A stretch of 64,000 nt of DNA from Myxococcus landrumus. Lineage in GTDB: Bacteria; Myxococcota; Myxococcia; Myxococcales; Myxococcaceae. Made by a program: the position numbers and the translations under genes. Each line of letters opens with the position of its first letter. Within the stretch, counting starts at the first letter, position 1. The notes under the pieces are model-generated. The model was given only the letters and a program-made list of their open reading frames with translations. It had not been told where the DNA came from and did not search any database. The stretch lies in assembly GCF_017301635.1 (NCBI RefSeq), contig NZ_CP071091.1:1517001-1581000 (forward strand). Direction: 5' to 3'. Of the stretch, positions 19,965 through 64,000 are shown piece by piece.

Positions 19965-20510
19965 CTATTTGCGCTTTTTCTTCTTTGAGGCAGGTGCCGG
20001 CGGCGCGGGCTTTTCCTTTTCGCCCGCGACCTGGAACGTGGCCCGGAGCTCGTCGACGTCGCGGCCCAGGGTGTCCGTGAAGGACGTGCCGGTCTGGGCG
20101 TCGACGACCAGGGTGTACTGGAAGCCGGTCTTGAGCGGCTGAGGCAGCTTGATGACGTAGACGAGGCCGGAGTCGGATTCCTCGGCGGTGTCATCGGAGA
20201 CCATGGCGCGTTCGGCCTCGTCGAAGAGGCGGACGCGGTAGTTCCGCAAGCCCTGAGACGTCCGGAGCTCGAGCGTCGAGGTCTGCTCGATGAGGGGCTT
20301 TTCGCCAGGCTCCAGGGAGACCTCGGTGAAGCCGGCTTCGGTCGCCAGATAGCTGAGCGTGAACCGGGTGGGAGGCGGCGTCTTGGGGGCCTCGGGGGCC
20401 TGGGCGGTGCCGGAGTCGGGGGCTGTTTCCGGAGTTTTGTCCGGGCAGCCCGTCAGGAGCAGCGCGCCGCAGAAGATGGCCGAAGCAAGGCCGGTTCGAA
20501 GCAGATGCAT
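19965..20510 (-). CDS. Lipoprotein of unknown function
   Basis: A 181-aa protein. It has a signal peptide with lipobox LLTGC (Cys22), so it should be a lipid-anchored envelope protein. The mature part begins with an acidic Pro/Thr-rich linker, then a beta-rich domain of about 120 residues (RFTLSYLATEAGFTEVSLE through VDELRATFQVAGE). It ends in a basic tail KKKKRK. I do not recognise the family. ATG at 20510 is chosen because it gives a proper lipoprotein signal; the open frame upstream has no such feature. It is divergent from the S46 peptidase across a 422-base gap. Confidence 0.72.
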   Translation of the reverse strand: MHLLRTGLASAIFCGALLLTGCPDKTPETAPDSGTAQAPEAPKTPPPTRFTLSYLATEAGFTEVSLEPGEKPLIEQTSTLELRTSQGLRNYRVRLFDEAERAMVSDDTAEESDSGLVYVIKLPQPLKTGFQYTLVVDAQTGTSFTDTLGRDVDELRATFQVAGEKEKPAPPAPASKKKKRK

Positions 20511-20932
20511 GCGCCAGCTACGGTACGCGCCCAGGTGTCGTGCGAGAAGCACGGACTCGGTGACGGCGGGCGAGAGCACGGGCCCAAGGTGGGCCTGGCA
20601 GGCCCGAAATGAACCCCCAAAGCCCCACCCCCACAGAGTGCCGTTAGGTCCGATAACATGCGTTATGTAAACTAGGCGAATGGAGTTCCAAGGGGCGTTT
20701 TCCGGTGGTTCTTCCCCGCTTCCGGGGACCCAAGCCGAGCCCTGGCCGCGGCGGTTTCGAGGCCCTGGCGTGCATTCCAGCGCCGGGCTCGCGGCATGAC
20801 TCATCGCGCTTGCGAGGCATCCCCTGATTGCTCGGGACTACCTCGACGGTTCCGCTGTTCTTTTCCCAATTGACCGAGCCCATGGGTTCCCGCAGAACCG
20901 GCGGGACCCCCGGCCCTGGAAAGGACCTGTCA
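20511..20932. promoter_or_regulatory. 422-base divergent intergenic region
   Basis: The stretch between the lipoprotein (minus) and S46 peptidase (plus) starts contains no gene I can support. An AT-richer part near 20644-20675 includes the short palindrome ATAAC-ATGC-GTTAT (20653-20666). A TTGACC lies at 20870-20875 but has no matching -10 at the right distance. Promoters for both genes should lie here, but I cannot place them with confidence. Confidence 0.4.
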
Positions 20933-23059
20933 ATGAAACGGTTGTTCCTGATTGCCGCCCTCGTTGGTGCGGCGCCCGCGCTCGCCGACGAAGGCATGTG
21001 GACGTACAACAACTTCCCGTCCGCGAAGGTGAAGGAGAAGTTCGGCTTCGACCCGTCGCAGGCGTGGCTCGACAAGGTGCGGCTGTCCTCGGCGCGCATG
21101 GCCGGCGGCTGTTCGGCGAGCTTCGTGTCCCCCAACGGCCTGGTGATGACCAATCACCACTGCGCCCGTGGCTGCATCGAGCAGCTTTCCGGGGCCAAGA
21201 AGGACTACATCGCCAACGGCTTCTACGCGAAGACGGCCGCCGAGGAGACGCAGTGCCCGGCGATGGAGCTCAACCAGCTGGTGCAGATCACCGACGTCAC
21301 CGCCACGCTGAACAAGGCGACCCAGGGGCTGACCGGCAAGGCGTACAACGACACGCTCAAGGCGAAGATGTCGGAGCTCGAGCAGACCTGCTCGGCCGGC
21401 GACGCCAAGGTGCGCTGTGACGTCGTCACGCTGTACCAGGGCGGCCAGTACAACCTCTACAAGTACCGCCGCTTCCAGGACGTCCGCCTGGTGATGGCGC
21501 CCGAGCACGCCATCGCGTTCTTCGGCGGCGACCCGGACAACTTCGAGTTCCCCCGGTACGACCTGGACGTGACGTTCCTGCGCGTCTACGAGGACGGCAA
21601 GCCGGCGCAGATGGACCACTACTTCAAGTGGTCCGACAAGAGCGTGAAGGAAGGCGACCTCACCTTCATCTCCGGCCACCCCGGTCGCACCTCGCGCAAG
21701 CTGACCATCGCGGAGCTGGAGTACCAGCGCGACGTGGCGATGCCCAAGCAGCTGTTCCTGATGTCCGAGCTGCGCGGCATGGTGACCGAGTTCCAGAAGC
21801 GCGGTCCCGAGCAGAAGCGCATCTCGAACAACCTGCTCTTCGGCGTGGAGAACGGCCTGAAGGCCATCAAGGGCCGCCTCGAGGCGCTCCAGGACAAGAC
21901 GTTCTTCGCCCAGAAGGTCGCGGCCGAGCAGGAGCTGCGCAAGAAGGTCGAGTCCAACCCGGAGATGAAGAAGAAGTACGGCGCGGCGTGGGATGAGATC
22001 GCCAAGGCCGAGGCCCAGTTCGTCCACGTCCGCAAGGACCTGGCGTACATGGAGGGCGGCAGCGGCCTGTCCTCCAGCCTCTTCAGCATCGCCAAGACGC
22101 TGGTTCGCGCCTCCGAGGAGCTCCCCAAGGAGAACGGCGAGCGTCTGCGTGAGTACAGCCAGGCGGGCCTCCCGGCCCTGCAGGCGAACCTGTTCAGCCA
22201 GGCGCCCATCTACCCGGAGCTGGAGATCCTGCGCCTGAGCTTCGGTCTGACGAAGATGCGCGAGGAGCTGGGCTCCAACCACCCGTTCGTCAAGAAGGTC
22301 CTGGGCAAGGAGTCCCCCGACAAGCTGGCGGCCCGGCTGGTGAAGGGCACCAAGCTGTGCGTGCTGAAGGACGTGAAGGGCTCCAAGGTGTGTGACGTGT
22401 CCGTCCGCAAGAGCCTGTTCGACGGCGGCAAGGCGGCCATCGCGGCCTCCAAGGACCCGATGATCCAGCTGGCGCTGCTGGTGGACGGCGACGCCCGCAC
22501 CATCCGCAAGCACGTCGAGGAGAACATCGACGCGGTCATCAAGAAGAACTCGGAGCTGGTGGCCCAGGCCAAGTTCGACACCTACGGCACCAACCAGTAC
22601 CCGGATGCGACGTTCACCCTGCGCCTGTCCTACGGCTCGGTGAAGGGCTACATGGAGGACGGCAAGCAGGTGGCGCCCATCACCCAGATGGCGGGCACGT
22701 TCGAGCACGCCACGGGCGAGGACCCCTTCGCGCTGCCTCCGTCCTGGCTGAAGTCCGAGAAGCTCATCGACGGCACCACGGCCATGAACATGGTCACCAC
22801 CAACGACATCATCGGCGGCAACTCCGGCTCTCCGGTCATCAACAAGGACGGCGAGATTGTCGGCCTGGTGTTCGACGGCAACATCCAGTCGCTGGGCGGC
22901 GAGTACGGCTTCGATGAGGCCTCGAACCGCGCGGTGTCCGTGCACAGCGACGCCATCATCGAGTCGCTGAAGAAGATCTACGGCGCCACCCGCGTCCTCG
23001 AGGAGCTGCGTCCCGGCAGCACCCACGTGCCCCCGGCGAAGGCCAACCCGGCCGGGTGA
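20933..23059 (+). CDS. Family S46 dipeptidyl-peptidase (DPP7/DPP11 family), secreted
   Basis: A 708-aa serine exopeptidase that removes dipeptides from the free N-terminus of peptides, expected in the periplasm. The signal peptide is MKRLFLIAALVGAAPALA. The catalytic His lies in VMTNHHCARG, the Asp in FEFPRYDLDVTFLRVY, and the Ser in GGNSGSPVINKDG (Ser631). The position that sets P1 preference reads DGN, with Gly at the site that is Arg in acidic-residue-specific DPP11. A DPP7-like preference for hydrophobic P1 is therefore more likely (inferred from a hand alignment to the Porphyromonas enzymes). ATG 20933 follows GGAAAGGA. Length is close to the usual 700-720 aa. This fits a predator that feeds on protein. 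A strong terminator follows. Confidence 0.92.
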   Translation: MKRLFLIAALVGAAPALADEGMWTYNNFPSAKVKEKFGFDPSQAWLDKVRLSSARMAGGCSASFVSPNGLVMTNHHCARGCIEQLSGAKKDYIANGFYAKTAAEETQCPAMELNQLVQITDVTATLNKATQGLTGKAYNDTLKAKMSELEQTCSAGDAKVRCDVVTLYQGGQYNLYKYRRFQDVRLVMAPEHAIAFFGGDPDNFEFPRYDLDVTFLRVYEDGKPAQMDHYFKWSDKSVKEGDLTFISGHPGRTSRKLTIAELEYQRDVAMPKQLFLMSELRGMVTEFQKRGPEQKRISNNLLFGVENGLKAIKGRLEALQDKTFFAQKVAAEQELRKKVESNPEMKKKYGAAWDEIAKAEAQFVHVRKDLAYMEGGSGLSSSLFSIAKTLVRASEELPKENGERLREYSQAGLPALQANLFSQAPIYPELEILRLSFGLTKMREELGSNHPFVKKVLGKESPDKLAARLVKGTKLCVLKDVKGSKVCDVSVRKSLFDGGKAAIAASKDPMIQLALLVDGDARTIRKHVEENIDAVIKKNSELVAQAKFDTYGTNQYPDATFTLRLSYGSVKGYMEDGKQVAPITQMAGTFEHATGEDPFALPPSWLKSEKLIDGTTAMNMVTTNDIIGGNSGSPVINKDGEIVGLVFDGNIQSLGGEYGFDEASNRAVSVHSDAIIESLKKIYGATRVLEELRPGSTHVPPAKANPAG

Positions 23060-23111
23060 TGCACTCCGCATGAAGGGGCTCGGGCTCAACGCCCGCGGCT
23101 CCTGAAGCACG

Positions 23112-23157
23112 AAGAGGCTGCCTGGGCTCGAACCGCCAGGCGGCCTCTTCTGTTTTC
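23112..23157 (+). terminator. Intrinsic terminator of the S46 peptidase gene
   Basis: A 15-bp stem (23112-23126 with 23137-23151, one G-U pair) with a 10-base loop is followed by TGTTTTC. It is one of the clearest rho-independent terminators in the window. It may also serve the convergent GrpB-family gene. Confidence 0.85.
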
Positions 23158-23168
23158 AGCGCCCTGCC

Positions 23169-23717
23169 CTACCCCTCTTTGGATTTCCGCCGGGACCAGG
23201 CCAGCGCCTCGGCTTCGACGGGTTGAATCCACGCGTGCTTGCAGTCGCTGTAGTCGTGGGAGTTCTCCGGGTGCAGGCTCCGGCACCGCGCCTTCTCCTG
23301 GTCATAGGCGGCAGCGATCTCCGGGTGTTGCCGGAGGTAGTCCCGGAACGCCACGTGCCGGACGACCTCCAACGAGCCCTCCACGTAGCAGTGGAGCTGG
23401 ACGACCCTTCGCCCCGTCAGGGCGTCGGCCTTCGTGCAGTAGCGGCGGCCCGGCAGGCCCAGCTCGCCCCACCACTCGTAGCCAAGGGCCTCGAGCGCCC
23501 CCTTGCGCCCGTCGAGCGCCTCCAGGCGGGACACCACGGGCATCAGGTCCAGGATGGGCTTGGCGTGAATGCCCGGAATGGCGGTCGAGCCCACATGGTG
23601 GACGACTCGCAGCAGGTCCGGGCCCAAGGCGTTCGCGAGGGCCAGGGCTTCCGTCCTGGCCTCGTCCGCCCAGCGAGGGTCATGGGGAAACAGCTCCACC
23701 TTGATCGGCGGTGGCAT
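23169..23717 (-). CDS. GrpB-family (UPF0157) nucleotidyltransferase-fold protein
   Basis: A 182-aa protein. VVHHVGSTAIPGIHAKPILDLMPVV is the GrpB-family hallmark, related to the nucleotidyltransferase fold with G-S and D-x-D-like acidic residues. RDYLRQHPEIAAAYDQEK is the common C-terminal helix motif. Members are small stand-alone proteins or are fused to CoA-related enzymes; function is not settled. The C-terminal 35 residues after SLHPENSHDYSDCKHAWI extend beyond the usual end. The gene is followed by guaA on the same strand, with about 110 bases between. Confidence 0.85.
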   Translation of the reverse strand: MPPPIKVELFPHDPRWADEARTEALALANALGPDLLRVVHHVGSTAIPGIHAKPILDLMPVVSRLEALDGRKGALEALGYEWWGELGLPGRRYCTKADALTGRRVVQLHCYVEGSLEVVRHVAFRDYLRQHPEIAAAYDQEKARCRSLHPENSHDYSDCKHAWIQPVEAEALAWSRRKSKEG

Positions 23718-23822
23718 GGACGACCCTCTTCGGCTTTGGACCGCGGAAAGTCGCGGTCCGAAGCCGGAGCATGCCCACCCGGCGCCCGCGGTGCTACCGG
23801 CGCGAGTGGGCAGCGGCCCAGG

Positions 23823-25376
<1,554 letters not shown>

Positions 25377-25399
25377 CGGAGTTCTCCAAGGGGGCGTCG

Positions 25400-25429
25400 T
25401 TGACGGCTGGGGGCCCTTATCGCTACAAA
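25400..25429 (+). promoter_or_regulatory. Promoter candidate for the 25476 lipoprotein gene
   Basis: TTGACG (25400-25405), an 18-base spacer and TACAAA (25424-25429) lie about 47 bases upstream of the start. It overlaps the guaA promoter candidate on the other strand. The spacing is the same as in the 15583 promoter. Confidence 0.45.
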
Positions 25430-25443
25430 CTTCCGGAAAGCAA
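25416..25443 (-). promoter_or_regulatory. Promoter candidate for guaA
   Basis: Read on the minus strand: TTGCTT (25443-25438), a 16-base spacer and GATAAG (25421-25416). It is about 40 bases before the guaA GTG. Confidence 0.4.
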
Positions 25444-25475
25444 CGCCCAAGTCCCCTCAATTGTTCGAGGTCCGG

Positions 25476-26096
25476 ATGCTCCGCCGCCTGTCCGCTCCCA
25501 CTGCTGCAGCCTTCTTGTTTCTCTCCGCCACTGGATGCGTGAAGGAAATCTCCTCCGACGAGCGGCTGGACCGCTCCACGCAGAACCTGGCGATGAAGGA
25601 CACGCCGGGAGTTTCCGAGCTCCAAAAGCTCACTTGTGAAGACACCACGGACGCGTTGGGCAAGGCCCGCAACGTGAACCGCCCGGAGACCGACCGCCTG
25701 GTCGACTACATCGAGCTGTACACCTCGCTGCGCAAGCGCACCGCCACCTTCGAGGAGGCGATGAACCGCAACCCGGACCTGAGCTACCGGGAGGGCAGCC
25801 AGCAGATCGTCAACGCGAAGGACTCCTGCATCCAGCAGACGGCCGACGTGAAGCTGGAGTTCGAGACGTACATGCGCGAGCTGGTGGCCGTGCCCACGGT
25901 CCAGGAGATCAAGGGCGGCAACACCGTCACCATCGCCCGGCTCGACTTCAACACCCTCCGCCAGGCCATCGAGACGCTGGAGCCCGACGACAAGGACTCC
26001 CTGCTGGATCGCGTGGCCACCGCCGAGAAGAAGATCCCCGCCTCGGCCGCCGCGGATGAGGGCTCTGGAGCCGGCGGGCGCAAGGGCCGCAAGTAG
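25476..26096 (+). CDS. Lipoprotein of unknown function
   Basis: A 206-aa protein. The signal peptide ends in the lipobox LSATGC (Cys21), so it is an envelope lipoprotein. The mature part is mostly helical and charged ([54 protein letters not shown]) with two extra Cys that could pair. The end is Gly/Lys/Arg-rich (GAGGRKGRK). I do not recognise a family; the only paired Cys motif is far apart, so no metal site is implied. ATG 25476 gives the proper lipoprotein signal; the TTG at 25461 would add five residues. A strong terminator follows. Confidence 0.75.
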   Translation: MLRRLSAPTAAAFLFLSATGCVKEISSDERLDRSTQNLAMKDTPGVSELQKLTCEDTTDALGKARNVNRPETDRLVDYIELYTSLRKRTATFEEAMNRNPDLSYREGSQQIVNAKDSCIQQTADVKLEFETYMRELVAVPTVQEIKGGNTVTIARLDFNTLRQAIETLEPDDKDSLLDRVATAEKKIPASAAADEGSGAGGRKGRK

Positions 26097-26129
26097 CCTC
26101 GCTTCCCCGTCCCGACCCACGGGACATCC

Positions 26130-26162
26130 GAGGGCCCCGCCTCCTGGCGCGGGCCCTCTTTT
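26130..26162 (+). terminator. Intrinsic terminator after the lipoprotein gene
   Basis: GAGGGCCC (26130-26137) pairs with GGGCCCTC (26151-26158), with an inner CGC/GCG extension, and is followed by TTTT. It separates the lipoprotein gene from the convergent guaB. Confidence 0.88.
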
Positions 26163-26226
26163 CGTTCACGAACACCCAGGCCCGGGCGAGGCACGAAGGC
26201 CCCGCCCGGCGCCCTGGCGCGGACGA

Positions 26227-27772
<1,546 letters not shown>

Positions 27773-27861
27773 CTCGGAAGGGTGGACTTTTTGACGCCCG
27801 TTCACTCGCACTTCGAGCGATAATCCGACCGACTTTTCACTCTCGTCTCAGGAACCGGGCT

Positions 27862-30162
27862 TTGACGGAATCGAATCAGGCGGCGGTCGGGCTCGTGGTG
27901 AAGCTGCCATTCGCGACGCCCGAGGAGTTCCTGGCGAAGTATGGCGGCAATGTCACGAAGGGGGGCATCTACCTGCGCGCCCGCGCGGTGAAGCCGCCTG
28001 GGACGGCCGTCACGCTGGACCTCCGGCTGGCGAGCGGCGAGCGCATCATCCACGCCCAGGCCGTGGTCCATTTCGTCACCGGCCAGGGGGGCCAGGGCGT
28101 GCTCGGCATGGGCCTGCGCTTCCTGGCGTTGGACCCCCAGACGCGCCGCCTCCTCGACCTGGCGGTCGCCACCCTCCCCCACGCCCAGTCGGACATGCCC
28201 CCCATCCCTTCCGGGGTGGGCGCTCCGGACTACACCGTCCCACCCGCCCAGCAGATGGCGAGCCCCACCGTGGCCGCTTCTCCGGCGGCCTCCGCGAGCA
28301 GCGCGGCCCCGGCCCCCATGCCCGCGGTGATGATGTCGGACGCGGCGTTGGGGCTGAGCACGGAGGAGCCCAAGCGCGCGGGGCTGGTGATTGGCATCGA
28401 CCTGGGCACGACGAACTCGTGCGCCGCGTATGTGCGAAACGGCAAGCCCGGGGTGCTCAACAGCCGCGAGGGCCACAACACGGTGCCCTCCATCATCGCC
28501 GTCAACACGCGCGGCAAGCTGGTGGTGGGCCACCCCGCCAAGGGGCAGATGCTCACCAACCCCCGGCAGACGGTGTACGGCGCCAAGCGCCTGGTGGGGC
28601 GCGCGTACGGGTCCACCATCGTCGAGCACATCAAGGACAAGTTCCACTACGAGATCACCGCGGGAGAGAACGGCGACGCGGGCGTGAAGCTCTCGGACCA
28701 CATCTACTCGCTCCAGCAGATCTCCGCGCTCATCCTCCGCGAGGTCCGTGAGGTGGCGCAGAACCAGTTGGGCCAGATGGTGTCCCGCGCGGTCGTCACC
28801 GTGCCCGCGTACTACAACGACAACCAGCGGCAGGCGGTGCGCGAGGCCGGCAAGCTCGCGGGGCTGTACGTCGAGCGCATCCTCAACGAGCCCACCGCCG
28901 CTGCGCTCGCCTACGGCTATGGCCGCAAGCTCAACCAGCGCGTGCTCGTGTACGACCTGGGCGGCGGCACCTTCGACGCCTCGGTGCTGGAGCTGACGGA
29001 CAACGTCTACGAGGTCATCTCCACCGGCGGCGACACGTTCCTGGGCGGCATCGACTTCGACAACGCCATCGTCACGTACCTCCTGGAGGAGTTCCAGAAG
29101 AAGACGGGGCGCCCGTTCCAAGGCGACCGGGTGGCCATGCAGCGCATCAACGACGCGGCGGAGCGTGCGAAGTGCGCGCTGTCGGAGCGCTCCGAGATGC
29201 GGGTGCACGTGGCGTTCGTCACGATGATCGACGACAAGCCGTTCGACCTGGACGTCGTGCTGACCCGGCAGAAGCTCGTCGAGCTGACCGAGAAGCTGGT
29301 GGTCCGCACCATCCAGGTCTGCGACGAGGTCCTCAAGGCGAAGGGCCTGGGCCCCAAGGACATCGACGAGGTCATCCTCGTCGGAGGCCAGAGCCGATTT
29401 CCGCTGGTGCACGAGAAGATCACCCGCTTCTTCGGCAAGCCCCCGAGCAAGGGCGTCCACCCGGACGAGGCCGTGGCTCTGGGCGCCGCGCTGCTGGCGC
29501 ACAGCCTGGGGCAGCTCGAAGGCGTGGTCCTCATCGACGTGCTGCCCATGGCCATTGGCGTGGGACTTCCTGGCGGGCGCTTCAAGCCCGTGCTCGAGCG
29601 CAACACCTCGTTGCCCTCCACCAAGTCCTACTCCCTGGCCACGCACCGGGATGGGCAGACCGAGCTGGAGCTGACCGTCTTCCAGGGCGACTCCGACAAG
29701 GCCGCCGACAACGAGTACCTGGGGACGCTCAAGCTCGCGGGACTGCCAAAGCTGCCTCGCGGCTCCGTGCAGGTGTCGGTGACGTTCGAGGTGAACAACG
29801 AGTCACTCCTCAAGGTGACCGCGCGTGAGGCCTCCACCGGCCGCGAAGTGACGAGCACCTTCTCCACGCGTGACACGCCCGAGGCCGTGAAGGCCAAGCT
29901 CGCGCAGCTCGACACGGAGGTCGCGAGTGCATCCACGTCCGCGTCGCCGTCCGCGACATCTGCGCGCGTCGGCGGAACACAACCCCAGGCACCGCGGATG
30001 AAGGCGCCTGTGGGTGGAACAACCGCTTCACCGCCGCGTGTCGTTCAATCGCAAATCACGTCAGCGACACAGGCAGGCGCTCAGGCGGTAGCACCCGTGG
30101 TGACGGCATCCAAGACTTGGAGCCTCGTGGGATGGATCAAGGGTTTGTTTGGCAGACCGTGA
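27862..30162 (+). CDS. PilZ-like domain fused to Hsp70/DnaK
   Basis: A 766-aa protein. Residues about 10-100 form a PilZ-like domain of the kind repeated in Myxococcus (PFATPEEFLAKYGGNVTKGGI, then LGMGLRFLALD). A Pro/Ala/Ser linker runs to about 172. The Hsp70 ATPase domain at about 174-552 has IGIDLGTTNS and LVYDLGGGTFDASVLEL (phosphate loops) and EVILVGGQSRFPLV. The substrate-binding beta domain starts with the interdomain linker VVLIDVLPMAIG (about 555-690). The helical lid is replaced by a Ser/Thr/Ala tail that ends in a Trp-rich amphipathic segment KTWSLVGWIKGLFGRP. The PilZ part lacks the RxxxR motif, and the usual DxSxxG reads NVTKGG, so c-di-GMP binding is doubtful. A TTG start at 27862 follows AGGA. 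PilZ-DnaK proteins are known in M. xanthus (CdbS, recalled), but orthology is not shown. Confidence 0.9.
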   Translation: MTESNQAAVGLVVKLPFATPEEFLAKYGGNVTKGGIYLRARAVKPPGTAVTLDLRLASGERIIHAQAVVHFVTGQGGQGVLGMGLRFLALDPQTRRLLDLAVATLPHAQSDMPPIPSGVGAPDYTVPPAQQMASPTVAASPAASASSAAPAPMPAVMMSDAALGLSTEEPKRAGLVIGIDLGTTNSCAAYVRNGKPGVLNSREGHNTVPSIIAVNTRGKLVVGHPAKGQMLTNPRQTVYGAKRLVGRAYGSTIVEHIKDKFHYEITAGENGDAGVKLSDHIYSLQQISALILREVREVAQNQLGQMVSRAVVTVPAYYNDNQRQAVREAGKLAGLYVERILNEPTAAALAYGYGRKLNQRVLVYDLGGGTFDASVLELTDNVYEVISTGGDTFLGGIDFDNAIVTYLLEEFQKKTGRPFQGDRVAMQRINDAAERAKCALSERSEMRVHVAFVTMIDDKPFDLDVVLTRQKLVELTEKLVVRTIQVCDEVLKAKGLGPKDIDEVILVGGQSRFPLVHEKITRFFGKPPSKGVHPDEAVALGAALLAHSLGQLEGVVLIDVLPMAIGVGLPGGRFKPVLERNTSLPSTKSYSLATHRDGQTELELTVFQGDSDKAADNEYLGTLKLAGLPKLPRGSVQVSVTFEVNNESLLKVTAREASTGREVTSTFSTRDTPEAVKAKLAQLDTEVASASTSASPSATSARVGGTQPQAPRMKAPVGGTTASPPRVVQSQITSATQAGAQAVAPVVTASKTWSLVGWIKGLFGRP

Positions 30163-30172
30163 GTCCTACCTT

Positions 30173-30190
30173 CCCACTGTGAGTGGGTTT
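30173..30190 (+). terminator. Short intrinsic terminator after the PilZ-DnaK gene
   Basis: CCCACT-GTG-AGTGGG, a perfect 6-bp stem with a 3-base loop, is followed by TTT, 10 bases after the stop codon. It is short, so it may not stop all transcripts before the synthetase gene. Confidence 0.55.
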
Positions 30191-30318
30191 AGCAGGGCTT
30201 CACCTTCACGCCAGGATTAAAGATGCATGTGGGGAATCGTTGAGTCCCGCGATTGTCGGGCTCGCCTGTTATTAAGCCGCCGGCCGAAAACAGCCCTGAC
30301 GAGAGCACCCACCCCCCC
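30191..30318 (+). promoter_or_regulatory. Leader region upstream of the giant synthetase gene
   Basis: A 128-base gap before the synthetase start. It holds an imperfect hairpin, GAGTCCCG (30242-30249) with CGGGCTC (30257-30263), and an AT-rich TGTTATTAAG (30267-30276) that is the best -10 candidate. I see no -35 at a standard distance, and no sigma-54 type GG-N10-GC element. The ribosome-binding site before ATG 30319 is weak (GAGAG, 13 bases away). Promoter position is therefore uncertain. Confidence 0.35.

Positions 30319-64000
<33,682 letters not shown>

Noticed and set aside
25377-26120. Upstream extension of the guaA frame
   Set aside because: It lies antisense to a lipoprotein gene; GuaA homology begins at the GTG at 25376.
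27791-27824. TTGACG and GATAAT as a promoter for the PilZ-DnaK gene
   Set aside because: The spacer is 22 bases, too long for a standard sigma-70 promoter, although GATAAT alone could still be a -10.

Overview
The window is high-GC DNA from a myxobacterium of the Myxococcus / Corallococcus / Pyxidicoccus type. Three things suggest this: the codon use, a PilZ-like domain of the kind multiplied in Myxococcus fused to DnaK, leucine-degradation (liu-type) genes next to housekeeping genes, and one very large hybrid NRPS/PKS gene. From memory, liuC is MXAN_3757 and the myxoprincomide synthetase is MXAN_3779 in M. xanthus DK1622. The number of genes between the two here (about 20) fits that spacing. 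I could not search a database, so this assignment is an inference.

Region 1 (1-10.7 kb) is mainly branched-chain acyl-CoA metabolism: a truncated aminotransferase, a SAM methyltransferase overlapping HMG-CoA lyase, methylglutaconyl-CoA hydratase (LiuC type), an acyl-CoA carboxylase carboxyltransferase subunit and an acyl-CoA dehydrogenase. A membrane chemoreceptor without a periplasmic sensor, a two-ribbon Tim44-like/TerB membrane protein and a small YtxH-like protein lie among them.

Region 2 (10.6-19 kb) is a run of co-directional housekeeping genes: an unknown gene, rnc, a secreted cyclophilin, era, der, a membrane-anchored TPR protein of YfgM type, a BamB-like lipoprotein, a MutT-type Nudix hydrolase and a YprB-like exonuclease. 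It joins RNA processing and ribosome-assembly GTPases to outer-membrane assembly. A TTGACA-N18-TACAGT promoter lies between der and the TPR gene.

Region 3 (19-30.2 kb) holds a DUF3014 membrane protein, two lipoproteins, a family S46 dipeptidyl-peptidase, a GrpB-family protein, guaA and guaB on the minus strand, and a PilZ-like/DnaK fusion. Several good hairpin terminators separate the units.

Region 4 (30.3 kb to the window end) is a single open frame of more than 11,200 codons that runs off the edge. It encodes a fatty-acyl-AMP ligase loading module, eight A-containing or A-remnant NRPS units, one minimal malonyl PKS module (KS-AT-T, no reductive domains) and the start of a further C domain. 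Order: FAAL-T / C-A-nMT-T / C-A-T / C-A-T / C-A-T / C-A-T / KS-AT-T / C-[a-MOX-a] / C-A-T / C-A-T / C... . Just after the PKS module, a luciferase-like flavin monooxygenase sits inside an adenylation domain that has lost its ATP-binding and specificity motifs. It is flanked by two C domains with changed active-site motifs. By hand-read specificity codes the chain would be acyl-(N-methyl)Thr-X-Val/Ile-Ser-X-[C2, oxidised]-Ser-Val/Ile-... . The Ser A domains of modules 5 and 8 are near-copies at DNA level. I saw no tRNA, rRNA, insertion sequence or CRISPR array.
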